A stretch of DNA of 64,000 nt from CAINVV01 sp963663005 (GTDB lineage Bacteria; Bacteroidota; Bacteroidia; Bacteroidales; Prolixibacteraceae). Of the stretch, positions 1 through 9,322 are shown piece after piece. Where the stretch lies: NCBI GenBank assembly GCA_963663005.2, contig CAXXHH010000014.1, forward strand, positions 248,001-312,000. The letters run 5' to 3'. Under the pieces are notes generated by a model. It saw only the letters and a program-made list of their open reading frames with translations. It made no database searches and was not told the DNA's origin. The translations under genes and the position numbers were made by a program. Positions within the stretch are counted from its first letter, which is position 1. The number at the start of each line of letters is the position of its first letter.

Positions 1-3000
1 GGCACCTATTTCGGAGGAATAAATATTTGGGAGCCGTTCGAACCCGGATTTAAAAAGATCCTTCCAGGTACAAAACCCCACGAATTAAAAGGGAAAGCCC
101 TCAGCCAGATTATCGATGGTCCGGATGGCAAATTATGGATAGCCACGGAAGATGCCGGAATTGCCCTATTTGATCCGCAAGATCAAACCTTCTCGCATAT
201 CCTTAACAATGAATCGCCAAACAGTTCAGCCATTACCAACAATATTCATTCTTTAGCCATCGATCCCGAAGGACAAATCTGGTCTGGTAATTTTTGGGGC
301 GGAATAAATAAAATTAATCCGAAAACAAATCAAATAACAAACTATTCGAATAAAGCCAACGATCCGAATTCGTTGGGCAATAACACTGTTTTCGCCCTGT
401 TTTTCGATTCCTCCGACCTGTTATGGATTGGAACCATGAACGGTATTGACTGCTACTCACAAAAGGAAAACAGGTTTATCCATTTCAAGACAGATATATT
501 CAGAGACAATTTCATCTATGATATCTTTCAGGATAATCAAAAGAACTATTGGTTTTGCACCTACAATTCCGGACTTTACCGTTACAACAAGGAACAAGAC
601 AGCATTTTTAACTTTCAAAAAGGCACAACACAAAACCTGAACAGCAATTCATTCATCAGCCACTGCGTTGACTCGCGGGGAAAAGTTTGGTTTGGAACAA
701 GGGATGGCGGATTGGTAAAGTATGATCCTGACAACAAACAATTCAGTACCATAGATATGGACAAGGGCTTACCAAATAACGACATCTATGGAATACTTGA
801 AGATAACCATAAAAACCTATGGCTTAGTTCAAATAAGGGAATGACAAAATTCAGCCTTGAAACAGGTGCACATGAAAATTTCACGGCCGACCACGGGCTG
901 GTCGGGAATCAGTTCAATTTTAAATCGTATCACAAGACGAAGGATGGGACAATGTACTTTGGCGCCGTTAACGGCTTGTCCTATTTCCATCCGGATCGAA
1001 TCAATATTTTTGAGTCAAAACCGTTGATTCATTTTACCGGATTCAAACTATTTAACGAAATCGTGGTGCCGGGGAAAAAATCGTTGTTAGCGAAGGACAT
1101 TGATTTCACGGATGAAATTACCCTGAAATACAATCAAAACGTTATCAGTTTTGACTTTACTGCGCTGGACTATCACTCAGGTGGTAACGTCTTTTTTTCC
1201 TATTACATGGATGGCTTCGAATCCAACTGGAGGTCGGCCGGAAATCAACGGAGTACGACCTACACCAATTTGCATCCCGGACATTATACCTTCCGCATAA
1301 AGGCGGCTAATGTTTATAATTATCCAACCGAATTAAGGAGGAGCATTCGAATAACCGTTTTGCCCCCCGTATGGAAGACCGTCTGGGCTTACCTGTTTTA
1401 TGCCCTAATGACAGTATTGTTGGGACTTTCACTTTATCGGTATCTCGAGATTCGCAACAAAGAAAAAATGTCTCTGAAAATCGAAAAAATCGAAAAGGAA
1501 AAATTGCAGGAGTTACATCTCCATAAGATGAATTTCTTCACCTTTATTACGCACGAGTTTAAGACCCCTCTGACAATTATCGTGGCTTCGATGGATTCAT
1601 TCTTTACCTCTCAAAATATTTCAAATGAGTTTAGAGAGCGGATCACTATGGTAAAACGGAATGTCCTCAAATTGCAGTTCCTTATTAACCAATTGATGGA
1701 TTTCCGCAAAATAGAAACAGATCACGAAACCGTTACCCTCGTGGATGGCGATGTAATCCACTTTTTAAATGAGGTATTTACAACCTTCACGACGTTATTC
1801 AGAAAGAAAAATCTGCAATACAAATTTTCCTCTCAACACGAAAAACTCATAATCAGCTTTGACCCTGATAAACTGGAGAAAATCGTTTCCAACCTGCTGA
1901 GCAACGCATTCAAATATACCCCCGAAAAAGGTTGCATCACGTTTCAGATTGAAACCTATAATGAGGATTACAAACCGTATCTGGCACTGCACATTTCTGA
2001 TACCGGCATCGGCATGTCTGAGGAGCAATTAAGCCAAATCTTTGACCTTTTCTACAAAATTGAGGATAATCAGAGCGATTACCAGGGTAGCGGAATTGGA
2101 CTGACGCTGACACAAAGTCTGGTCAGCTTCCTAAACGGGAAAATTGAAGTAAAAAGCAAACTGGGAGAAGGGAGCACGTTCACGGTGAAGCTGCCCGCCA
2201 AAGAGGGAAAAGAACAGTCCGAATTTCAGGAAATCCCTATCGGAAAATCCATTTATGATGACCTTTCCCTGCAAGTACGCGACGAGGATTCAAGTTCAGT
2301 TATGGCGGACAGGATATCAGATTTTGAAATACTGTTTGTGGAAGACAATAAAGACCTGTTGAATTTTCTTTGCCACCATTTTGGAAAAAAATACAAAGTC
2401 AGGGCTACGCCCAATGGCCAAAAGGCGTTGCAATCGATCCGGAAGAATGTACCGGATTTAGTTGTCACAGACCTGATGATGCCGCAAATGGACGGAATCT
2501 CGCTCTGCAAGGAGCTGAAAACAAATTTTGAATATTCGCATATACCGCTGATTATGCTTACCGCAAAGTCGGGTATTGAAACCCGACTGGAAAGTCTGGA
2601 GGTTGGCGCCGATATCTATTTGCCCAAGCCATTCCTGCTTTCAGAACTCGAACTGCATATCCGGAATATTCTGGCATCAAAAGCGAATCTGAAACAGCAT
2701 TTCATTCAATTTGGCAATTTATCGGTCGAACACCCAATCAAAAATCAGGATCAGCAATTTCTTGAGAAAATCTCGGCGATAGTCCATGCAAATATGGAAA
2801 ACCCTGAATTTGGGATATTGATTCTTACGAAAGAGTTGGGTATCGGCCGAACCATGATCCACACGAAACTCAAACAAATACTCGATTTAAGCGTAACAGA
2901 ATTTGTAAATACAATCAGGCTCAGAGAAGCACAAAAATTACTGGCAGAGAATTCAGAACTAACCATTTCCGAAATTTCGTATAAGGTGGGATTCAAAGAT

Positions 3001-3081
3001 CCTAATTACTTTAGCAGGATGTTTAAAAAAACTTTCTCAATCTCTGCTTCGGACTACAGAAATAACGGGCCTGGAAAATAG
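1..3081 (+). CDS. Hybrid two-component system regulator (HTCS), 5' truncated
   Basis: The reading frame is open from base 1, so the N-terminus lies outside the window; 1026 residues are visible. A one-piece sensor kinase/response regulator that would sense a periplasmic oligosaccharide and activate a neighbouring PUL. Seen in order: beta-propeller repeats of the reg_prop type (recurrent LWIG/VWFG/LWLS motifs, residues 1-330), a Y_Y_Y domain (about 370-450), one membrane segment (about 460-480), HisKA with phospho-acceptor His518 in a THEFKTPL motif, HATPase_c with an NLLSNAFKYTP N-box, a receiver domain with Asp824 in VVTDLMMPQMDG, and a C-terminal AraC-type HTH (about 917-1020). It ends 2 bases before the GH32 gene, so they are probably co-transcribed, and that operon is its likely target. 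The propeller sensor differs from the sugar-binding-protein type used by the characterised Bacteroides fructan regulator, so the ligand is not certain. Confidence 0.95.
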   Translation, partial: GTYFGGINIWEPFEPGFKKILPGTKPHELKGKALSQIIDGPDGKLWIATEDAGIALFDPQDQTFSHILNNESPNSSAITNNIHSLAIDPEGQIWSGNFWGGINKINPKTNQITNYSNKANDPNSLGNNTVFALFFDSSDLLWIGTMNGIDCYSQKENRFIHFKTDIFRDNFIYDIFQDNQKNYWFCTYNSGLYRYNKEQDSIFNFQKGTTQNLNSNSFISHCVDSRGKVWFGTRDGGLVKYDPDNKQFSTIDMDKGLPNNDIYGILEDNHKNLWLSSNKGMTKFSLETGAHENFTADHGLVGNQFNFKSYHKTKDGTMYFGAVNGLSYFHPDRINIFESKPLIHFTGFKLFNEIVVPGKKSLLAKDIDFTDEITLKYNQNVISFDFTALDYHSGGNVFFSYYMDGFESNWRSAGNQRSTTYTNLHPGHYTFRIKAANVYNYPTELRRSIRITVLPPVWKTVWAYLFYALMTVLLGLSLYRYLEIRNKEKMSLKIEKIEKEKLQELHLHKMNFFTFITHEFKTPLTIIVASMDSFFTSQNISNEFRERITMVKRNVLKLQFLINQLMDFRKIETDHETVTLVDGDVIHFLNEVFTTFTTLFRKKNLQYKFSSQHEKLIISFDPDKLEKIVSNLLSNAFKYTPEKGCITFQIETYNEDYKPYLALHISDTGIGMSEEQLSQIFDLFYKIEDNQSDYQGSGIGLTLTQSLVSFLNGKIEVKSKLGEGSTFTVKLPAKEGKEQSEFQEIPIGKSIYDDLSLQVRDEDSSSVMADRISDFEILFVEDNKDLLNFLCHHFGKKYKVRATPNGQKALQSIRKNVPDLVVTDLMMPQMDGISLCKELKTNFEYSHIPLIMLTAKSGIETRLESLEVGADIYLPKPFLLSELELHIRNILASKANLKQHFIQFGNLSVEHPIKNQDQQFLEKISAIVHANMENPEFGILILTKELGIGRTMIHTKLKQILDLSVTEFVNTIRLREAQKLLAENSELTISEISYKVGFKDPNYFSRMFKKTFSISASDYRNNGPGK

Positions 3082-3083
3082 AA

Positions 3084-4781
3084 ATGGAACCTATGAAAAA
3101 ATTATCGCTTGCATTAACTACAATATGTTGCCTGAGCATTATCGCCTCAATCAGCTACTGTAACGCCTCAACCGGGAAGGAAGTTAAACCTGCGCCCCGG
3201 GAACTGTCTCTGACAATTTCAAAACGATATCTGAATATTCCTATTTCCCATTCGGTTGAAAGAGCTAAAATGAATTTTGAGCCAGACGGCAAGAATTTTG
3301 CCGATTTTGTTGTCCGCCTTGCGCCATCAAAACCGGATTATTGGGTTTTCTATGATGTCTCCGCCTGGAAGGGGAAAGTTCTTAAAATCAAGTATGCAGG
3401 CCAGCCCGAAGGGTTATCAGCGATCTATCAAAGTGATGTTATCAACGGCCAGGACAGCCTCTACCATGAAAGCAACCGACCACAGATTCACTTCAGCACA
3501 CGTCGCGGATGGATCAACGATCCCAATGGATTGATCTTTTACGAAGGCGAATATCATTTGTACTATCAACACAATCCTTTTGAGCGCGAATGGGAAAATA
3601 TGAGCTGGGGCCACGCCGTCAGCAAGGATCTTATTCATTGGGAAGAGTTGCCAATCGTAATGGTTCCCGACAAGCTCGGCGCAATGTTTTCAGGAACTGC
3701 CGTGATCGATTACAACAATACTTCCGGATTTGGGAAAGATGGTATTCCACCGATGGTCGTAATTTATACGGTTGACAGTCCGGATAATGAAAGACAGTGT
3801 ATCGCCTACAGTTTGGATAAGGGTCGCACGTTTACCAAATATGAGCGCAATCCGGTGCTTGACACCAAATCCAAATGGAACACAAAGGATCTGCGCGATC
3901 CCAAAGTATTTTGGCACCTACCCTCCAAAAGCTGGGTTATGGTGCTTTACGAGCGGGACGGGAATTCGATATATACCTCGGCAAATTTAAAGGAGTGGCA
4001 ATATCAAAGTCATACAGAAGGCTTCTTTGAATGCCCTCAGTTCTTTGAGCTTGCCGTGGATGGAAATAAAGGCAAAACAAAATGGGTGATGTACGGAGCA
4101 TCCGGAACCTATATGCTGGGAAGTTTCGACGGGAAAAAATATATTCCAGAATCCGGCAAGTACTACTATGGCAATGGCGCCATCTATGCCGCCCAGACCT
4201 TCGAGAACATACCCGCCGCAGATGGAAGACGCATTCAAATCGGATGGGGAAGAATCGTTCATCCAGGCATGCCATTCAGACACATGATGCTGCTACCTAC
4301 TGAAATGACACTTAGGACGACAAAAGAGGGTGTAAGGCTGTTTAACACTCCGGTTCAGGAAGTCAACAAACTTCAGGATAAAGAATTTATCTTTACCGGA
4401 AATGATCCAGAAAAGGCGGAAGAGTTTTTGAAACAATTTAGAGACTCCTCCTGTTTACGGATAAAAACGACAATCAAACTGTCACATGCAACTACTGCCG
4501 GATTTAATCTGTATGGCCAGTCTTTGCTGAAATATGATATGAATTACAACCTGATCAACGGAATGTTCTATGCACCCGAAAATCGCACCAGCATGGAGCT
4601 AAGTGCTGATATTATACTCGATAAAACATCTTTTGAAGTCTTCATCGACAGAGGTGTCTTTTCATACGCCGGTGAGCGAAGGGCTGTTCCCGGGAATAAC
4701 GAAGGTTATCGGTTTTTGGGTAAGGAAATCGAAATTAAGAGTCTGAAAATATACACGTTAAAATCAATCTGGAAAAACTAA
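3084..4781 (+). CDS. GH32 fructan hydrolase (levanase/inulinase/exo-fructosidase type), exported
   Basis: Hydrolyses beta-fructosyl linkages in fructans or sucrose-type oligosaccharides; retaining five-blade propeller enzyme. All three GH32 catalytic motifs are present: WINDPNG with nucleophile Asp146, RDP with transition-state stabiliser Asp272, and FECP with acid/base Glu316. An extra beta-domain lies between the signal peptide and WINDPNG (about residues 30-130), a layout seen in several Bacteroidota GH32 proteins. The N-terminus is a hydrophobic signal with a Cys at the end (ISYC), so periplasmic or lipid-anchored. ATG at 3084 follows the regulator by 2 bases; an alternative ATG at 3093 would give a cleaner signal peptide. 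It is followed 4 bases later by a sugar porter, which fits cleavage to monosaccharide and then import. Exact linkage preference cannot be read from the sequence. Confidence 0.93.
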   Translation: MEPMKKLSLALTTICCLSIIASISYCNASTGKEVKPAPRELSLTISKRYLNIPISHSVERAKMNFEPDGKNFADFVVRLAPSKPDYWVFYDVSAWKGKVLKIKYAGQPEGLSAIYQSDVINGQDSLYHESNRPQIHFSTRRGWINDPNGLIFYEGEYHLYYQHNPFEREWENMSWGHAVSKDLIHWEELPIVMVPDKLGAMFSGTAVIDYNNTSGFGKDGIPPMVVIYTVDSPDNERQCIAYSLDKGRTFTKYERNPVLDTKSKWNTKDLRDPKVFWHLPSKSWVMVLYERDGNSIYTSANLKEWQYQSHTEGFFECPQFFELAVDGNKGKTKWVMYGASGTYMLGSFDGKKYIPESGKYYYGNGAIYAAQTFENIPAADGRRIQIGWGRIVHPGMPFRHMMLLPTEMTLRTTKEGVRLFNTPVQEVNKLQDKEFIFTGNDPEKAEEFLKQFRDSSCLRIKTTIKLSHATTAGFNLYGQSLLKYDMNYNLINGMFYAPENRTSMELSADIILDKTSFEVFIDRGVFSYAGERRAVPGNNEGYRFLGKEIEIKSLKIYTLKSIWKN

Positions 4782-4785
4782 ACAC

Positions 4786-5940
4786 ATGAAAAATCAAAAC
4801 GTACTTTTCAAATTGCTGCCAGTTTTATTGGCATTCTTTACGATGGGCTTTGTCGACCTGGTCGGCATCGCAACGAACTATGTAAAGGTCGACTTCAAAT
4901 TGTCGGATACCATGGCGAATGTTCTTACTTCCATGGTATTTCTCTGGTTTTTAGTTCTTTCAGTTCCTACCGGACTGCTGATGAATAAAATCGGAAAGAA
5001 GAAAACCGTTCTTCTAAGCTTGCTCGTTACGATTCCGGCACTTATAGTTCCGCTGGTTCATTACAGTTTCGCGACGATGCTCATCTCCTTCATCTTGTTG
5101 GGCATTGGCAATACATTGTTGCAGGTTTCCTTAAATCCCTTGATGGCGATTATTGTCAGTGGTAATAAAGCATCGAGCGCCCTTACTTTCGGTCAGTTTG
5201 TTAAGGCAATTGCTTCCTTTATTGCCCCGATTCTGGCAGGATGGGCCGTGTTGAAATTCGGCGACTGGCGATTGATTCTCTATCCCGGATTTACAGCATT
5301 GACTATTATTGCCCTGGTCTATTTGGGCATGACGGAGATTTCAGAGGAGAAGATTCAGGGGAAAGCAGCATCCTTCAGGGAATGTTTTGCCTTGTTGGGC
5401 GACAGCTATGTTTTGCTCTTCTTCCTTGGAATAACTGCTCATGTCGGACTGGATGTCGGCATAAACACGGCGGCGCCAAAACTTTTGATGGAACATCTGG
5501 GAATGACCCTGGCAGATGCCGGTTATGCCACCAGCTTCTATTTTATTTTTCGTACGGTGGGAAGTTTTATGGGCTCCTACTTCCTGGGCAAATTTGGAGA
5601 TAAAAAAATCTTCATTGTAAGTTTACTCATGATATTACTCGGAATTTTATCCCTGTTCTCCTCCGACAAGACAATCATGTTTTTCGGGATTGCCATTTTT
5701 GGATTAGGGAATTCAAATCTTTTCCCGGTCATGTTTACGCAGGCGCTGATTCGTAAGCCAGAGAATCAAAACGAAGTATCCGGATTAATGATTACCGGAG
5801 TTTTCGGTGGAGGTCTCATCCCCCTATTCATGGGAATGGCCTCCGACTTGGTGAAAAGTCAGATGGGCGCCCTCGCAGTACTATTGGTCTGCATAGCTTT
5901 CCTTCTTACCCTGGTGTACCCCAAAGTTAAAACCCACTAA
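4786..5940 (+). CDS. Sugar MFS transporter (FucP/GlcP-like), likely fructose importer
   Basis: A 384-residue inner-membrane protein with about 12 hydrophobic segments. It has the FucP-like sugar:cation symporter layout: GFVDLVGIATNYVK at the start, a GNTLLQVSLNPL motif in TM4-5 and GLGNSNLFPVMF in the second half. Members of this MFS branch import fucose, glucose/galactose or fructose. The position directly after the GH32 gene, with no promoter-sized gap, suggests fructose. It is clearly paralogous to the minus-strand porter at 7149-8303, with the same length and shared motifs throughout, so the two probably arose by duplication and serve different monosaccharides. A hairpin terminator follows it. 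Confidence 0.9.
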   Translation: MKNQNVLFKLLPVLLAFFTMGFVDLVGIATNYVKVDFKLSDTMANVLTSMVFLWFLVLSVPTGLLMNKIGKKKTVLLSLLVTIPALIVPLVHYSFATMLISFILLGIGNTLLQVSLNPLMAIIVSGNKASSALTFGQFVKAIASFIAPILAGWAVLKFGDWRLILYPGFTALTIIALVYLGMTEISEEKIQGKAASFRECFALLGDSYVLLFFLGITAHVGLDVGINTAAPKLLMEHLGMTLADAGYATSFYFIFRTVGSFMGSYFLGKFGDKKIFIVSLLMILLGILSLFSSDKTIMFFGIAIFGLGNSNLFPVMFTQALIRKPENQNEVSGLMITGVFGGGLIPLFMGMASDLVKSQMGALAVLLVCIAFLLTLVYPKVKTH

Positions 5941-5971
5941 ATTCGAAATAGATTTAAGGTTCGGATGTTAG

Positions 5972-6009
5972 ATTGCCCAAATCCTGTTTTACCGCACGAT
6001 TTGGGCAAT
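5972..6009 (+). terminator. Hairpin terminator after the GH32-MFS genes
   Basis: Perfect 12-bp inverted repeat (ATTGCCCAAATC at 5972-5983, complement at 5998-6009) with a 14-base loop and only a short T-run. It may be a full or partial terminator. Because it overlaps the upstream ATG at 5973, it also argues that the GH43 gene starts at 6036. Confidence 0.6.
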
Positions 6010-6035
6010 TTACGCTCCAAAATTCGATTCATTCA

Positions 6036-7121
6036 ATGAAGAAAATCCTGCTTATTCCATTTTTCCTGGTAGCCTTATTGAACTGTAAAGGGCCCGAAAA
6101 GATGTTGACGTTTGAAAATCCGCTGCCGGTGAAATTTGGTGATCCCTATATTTTGAAGGCTTCCAATAACCAATATTACATGGTTGGCACGGGTGGCGTC
6201 AAAAGCGGCTTCAAAATGTATTCATCTCCTGATTTGAAAAACTGGAAAGACGAAGGTCCAATTTATCAGGGTAATACCGAAAACTCGTGGAACGTAAAGG
6301 ATTTCTGGGCACCTGAATTGTATGAGCTGAATGGAAAGTTTTATCTGCTTTTTAGCGCCGAATGGCGTGAAAACCCGACCAACGAAAAGGAGAACTTCCG
6401 TATTGGGGTTGCTGTTTCGGACTCTCCTACCGGTCCATACACAGATTTATATAACCGCCCTATTTTTGATCCCGGTTATCCGATAATTGACGGAAATCTG
6501 CTCGTTGAAGACGGGCGGATTTTCCTCTATTATTCGCGGTGCTGCTACAAACATCCGGTAGAAAGCGAGATTGCTGATTGGGCTCGCACGAAGGGATTGT
6601 TCAATGAAATTGAGGAAAGCTGGGTTTACGGGGTCGAACTCAAACCGGATTTCTCCGGTGTAATCGGAGAACCGCAATTGCTGCTGCGCCCACCTGTGAA
6701 GCTAATGGATAAGCAGGCTGAGTGGGAAAGTCGCTCTGTTACTTCGGGCGAGGTTAACCGCCGCTGGACGGAGGGTTCCTCTATTTTCAAGAAGAACAAC
6801 CAGTATTACATGATGTATTCGGCCAATTTCTTTGGAGGCAAAAATTATGCCGTTGGATATGCCACCTCTGCCTCGCCGCTCGGGCCTTTCCGCAAGGCAG
6901 AGAACAATCCTGTTCTGCAAAAGAATACGGAACAAGGCGGAATTGTGACCGGTACAGGCCACAATTCAGTAACTATCTCGCCCAATGGGAAGGAGATACT
7001 CTGTGTTTATCATGGAAGAACCTCCGAAACAGGCGCTCAGCGCGTCGTTTTCATTGATCGCATGGAAGTTACGAAAGACGGAAAACTGATCGTATTTGGT
7101 CCGACAATCAAGAAAAAATAG
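6036..7121 (+). CDS. GH43-type glycoside hydrolase, lipoprotein
   Basis: A 361-residue predicted lipoprotein (signal with LLNC lipobox) with a five-blade propeller of the GH43 fold. The catalytic triad is recognisable: Asp36 in FGDPYI (base), Asp152 in IDGNLL (pKa modulator) and Glu246 in TEGSS (acid), plus the GTGHNS histidine motif late in the domain. GH43 enzymes mostly remove arabinofuranose or xylose, and some branches act on galactose or other sugars; the subfamily cannot be assigned here. The start was chosen at ATG 6036 because it gives a lipoprotein signal, while the longer ORF from 5973 would run through a strong hairpin. It probably shares control with the GH32 operon by readthrough. 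Confidence 0.85.
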   Translation: MKKILLIPFFLVALLNCKGPEKMLTFENPLPVKFGDPYILKASNNQYYMVGTGGVKSGFKMYSSPDLKNWKDEGPIYQGNTENSWNVKDFWAPELYELNGKFYLLFSAEWRENPTNEKENFRIGVAVSDSPTGPYTDLYNRPIFDPGYPIIDGNLLVEDGRIFLYYSRCCYKHPVESEIADWARTKGLFNEIEESWVYGVELKPDFSGVIGEPQLLLRPPVKLMDKQAEWESRSVTSGEVNRRWTEGSSIFKKNNQYYMMYSANFFGGKNYAVGYATSASPLGPFRKAENNPVLQKNTEQGGIVTGTGHNSVTISPNGKEILCVYHGRTSETGAQRVVFIDRMEVTKDGKLIVFGPTIKKK

Positions 7122-7124
7122 GTG

Positions 7125-7145
7125 GAGCCGGCGGTGATCCGGCTC
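7125..7145. terminator. Bidirectional hairpin between converging operons
   Basis: GAGCCGG (7125-7131) pairs perfectly with CCGGCTC (7139-7145) around a 7-base loop. It lies between the stop of the plus-strand GH43 gene and the stop of the minus-strand MFS gene, so it can end transcription from both sides. Confidence 0.7.
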
Positions 7146-7148
7146 TAA

Positions 7149-8303
7149 TCAGACGTTGGCGGTTTCGCGCATCCTGAAAGCATTAAACAGCAGGTATGCG
7201 AACGAAAGCAGTAATATAACCATTGCGCCTGTTTGTCCGGTAGAATCGGAAACGACGCCCATGATTGGGGGAATAATTGCTCCGCCTACAACGCCCATTA
7301 TCAGCAATCCGGATACTTCATTGGCGCGTTGCGGTTCTTTGCGCAAAGCTGCTGAAAATACGATTGGGAACACGTTGGAAACAGCAAGTCCGAGACAGAA
7401 TATCATCGTAAACATTACCCAAAGCTCGGATAAGAAGATTAGCAAAAGCATCGCTGAAATTCCCAGCACCATACTTCCGATATAGAATTTTCGGCCAGAT
7501 AACTTCATCAGGAAAATTGCACCTGCAAATGTACCGATGGTGCGTGCTGCAAAATACAGGCTGATTGCCAATCCTGCCTTTTCGAGCGGCATGGAAGTGC
7601 GCTCCATCAAAAATTTTGGCAACGTGGTGTTTAAACCAACATCAATGCCCACCACCAATATTATAGCAAAAAAGTACATCAAAATAACCGGGTCTTTCAG
7701 TAACCTGAAACTCTTGCCGAAACTCGTGGATGCACCGGTAATCTCTTCTTTCGCAACCGGCGTTAATACCAGCCATAAGCCGGAAAGCAACGTCACGGCA
7801 GCAAAAATAGGAAAGATGACTTTCCAGTTACCAAATGCTGACAATGCAAATCCGGCAATGATCGGTCCCAGAAAGGATGCGATTGCCTTAATAAATTGCC
7901 CCAGAGTCAAAATACTGGTTAGTTTTTGGCCAGTTACAACATTCGTGAGTAACGGATTCAAGGAAACTTGCAGGATCGTGTTTCCGATTCCCAGCATGGC
8001 GAAAGCGAACAGCACCATCGTAAAATTATAGGCAACTAAAGGAACCAGCAACGCAAGTAATGTAACTGCCATGCTAATTAACACGGTATTCTTCCGGCCC
8101 AGTTTGTTCATCATGAGTCCGGTCGGTACCGAAAAGACGGCAAACCAGAGGAACACCATCATCGGCAGAAGGTTGGCCATAGAATCACTCAACCCAAAAT
8201 CCCGTTTCACAAAACTGGAAGAGATTCCTACAACATCGGCAAACCCCATAATGAAGAAACCAAATAAGACGGGCAATACGGCAAGATTCGAATTTTTTCG
8301 CAT
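7149..8303 (-). CDS. Sugar MFS transporter, likely mannose importer
   Basis: A 384-residue, 12-TM porter of the FucP/GlcP-like branch (GFADVVGISSSFVK, GNTILQVSLNPLL, AVSNVFPIVFS). It is the last gene of the minus-strand operon that begins with two GH92 alpha-mannosidases. It lies 14 bases after the ROK kinase gene. In this setting it most likely brings the mannose released in the periplasm into the cytoplasm for phosphorylation. Substrate is inferred from context only. Paralog of the porter at 4786-5940. Confidence 0.9.
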   Translation of the reverse strand: MRKNSNLAVLPVLFGFFIMGFADVVGISSSFVKRDFGLSDSMANLLPMMVFLWFAVFSVPTGLMMNKLGRKNTVLISMAVTLLALLVPLVAYNFTMVLFAFAMLGIGNTILQVSLNPLLTNVVTGQKLTSILTLGQFIKAIASFLGPIIAGFALSAFGNWKVIFPIFAAVTLLSGLWLVLTPVAKEEITGASTSFGKSFRLLKDPVILMYFFAIILVVGIDVGLNTTLPKFLMERTSMPLEKAGLAISLYFAARTIGTFAGAIFLMKLSGRKFYIGSMVLGISAMLLLIFLSELWVMFTMIFCLGLAVSNVFPIVFSAALRKEPQRANEVSGLLIMGVVGGAIIPPIMGVVSDSTGQTGAMVILLLSFAYLLFNAFRMRETANV

Positions 8304-8317
8304 AGCTATTCAATAAT

Positions 8318-9253
8318 TTAGATTTTTGACACCAGTGGTTCAATCTTTGACCAGAAATTTTTGTCCAACAGCCGGGAACATCCAACCATAGCAGCTGACT
8401 CCATGAGCTCTGAACAAAAAATTGGTACCGATAAACTTTGATTTTTTAAAACGCTCACAAGTGATGGACCGAATAGTGAATAGGCGCCCGATATGTTTCC
8501 GCCAATCACCAGACAATCGGCTCCGAAAGCTTTTAGAATCGGAGATAGAAATAGTCCGAGGTCGGATCCGAAATCCTCGAAAAGTGCTTTTGCCTCGCTC
8601 CCGTTTACTGCCCTATCGGCGATTTCCTTTACTCCTTTGCATCGTTCTCCGGTTCGGGTCTCATACTCATTCACAAACCATCGGGTGGAGAAATAATCGT
8701 CGGCTATTCCGTTTTTATACGGAATGTGGTACACATATCCTTTCTCTGGCACATCGGCACCTTCGATGACAGGAACACCACCTGCTAAAAATGCAGAACC
8801 AAATCCTGTTCCCAAGGTTATGGCTACCACGTTTTTATAACCGGAAGCCTTCCCTGTCCAACATTCGCCCACGGCAAACGACAAGGCATCATTTAAGTAG
8901 CGAAAAGGCATTTCTGCCGGTAAATTCAGGAGTTTCTTCAACGCATCGCCAACATTAATGCCGTACAGGCTCTCATATTTAGCAACATTTTTCAGTAAGG
9001 CAATACCATTTTTATAGTCGAACGGACCAGGCATAGCAAACCCTATTCCGGCTAATTCCTGAATGGGAGCACAGGCAATAGTCCTGCGGATAGCGGCAGC
9101 CCAGCTATCAAGGATTTCATAAGCTGAGGCCTGATTGTCGACCGTTTGTTCCGCTCTGCTCCGCTCCAGCAAATTGCCAGTCTCCATATCAACTAAAACT
9201 GTGCTGATATGACTTCCTCCTATGTCCGCCCCTATGGCATATTTCTTCAACAT
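8318..9253 (-). CDS. ROK-family sugar kinase (putative mannokinase)
   Basis: A 311-residue ROK protein. It has the N-terminal phosphate-binding motif (GADIGGSHIS, residues 8-17), GIGFAMPGP, a sugar-binding YLNDA segment with catalytic Asp, and the ITLGTGFGSAFLAGG signature near the middle. The usual ROK zinc motif CxCGxxGCxE is absent, and a different segment (YVYHIPYKNGIADDYFS) occupies that place; zinc-free ROK kinases are known. ATP-dependent phosphorylation of a hexose is the expected reaction. Located between phosphomannose isomerase and an MFS porter, it would make mannose-6-phosphate. ATG at 9253 gives the full motif; 70 bases separate it from the upstream gene. Confidence 0.88.
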   Translation of the reverse strand: MLKKYAIGADIGGSHISTVLVDMETGNLLERSRAEQTVDNQASAYEILDSWAAAIRRTIACAPIQELAGIGFAMPGPFDYKNGIALLKNVAKYESLYGINVGDALKKLLNLPAEMPFRYLNDALSFAVGECWTGKASGYKNVVAITLGTGFGSAFLAGGVPVIEGADVPEKGYVYHIPYKNGIADDYFSTRWFVNEYETRTGERCKGVKEIADRAVNGSEAKALFEDFGSDLGLFLSPILKAFGADCLVIGGNISGAYSLFGPSLVSVLKNQSLSVPIFCSELMESAAMVGCSRLLDKNFWSKIEPLVSKI

Positions 9254-9322
9254 TTCCCTGATACTTTTTACAGTTGCTAAATTAACTTTCCTTTAATCCC
9301 TTTTGCATTACACTATTCACTA

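Noticed and set aside
3277..4303. Several overlapping ORFs on both strands within the GH32 gene
   Set aside because: Frame shadows of the GH32 coding sequence without motifs or start sites.
5973..6035. Upstream start for the GH43 gene (21 extra residues)
   Set aside because: It would translate through a perfect 12-bp hairpin and hide a good lipoprotein signal at 6036.
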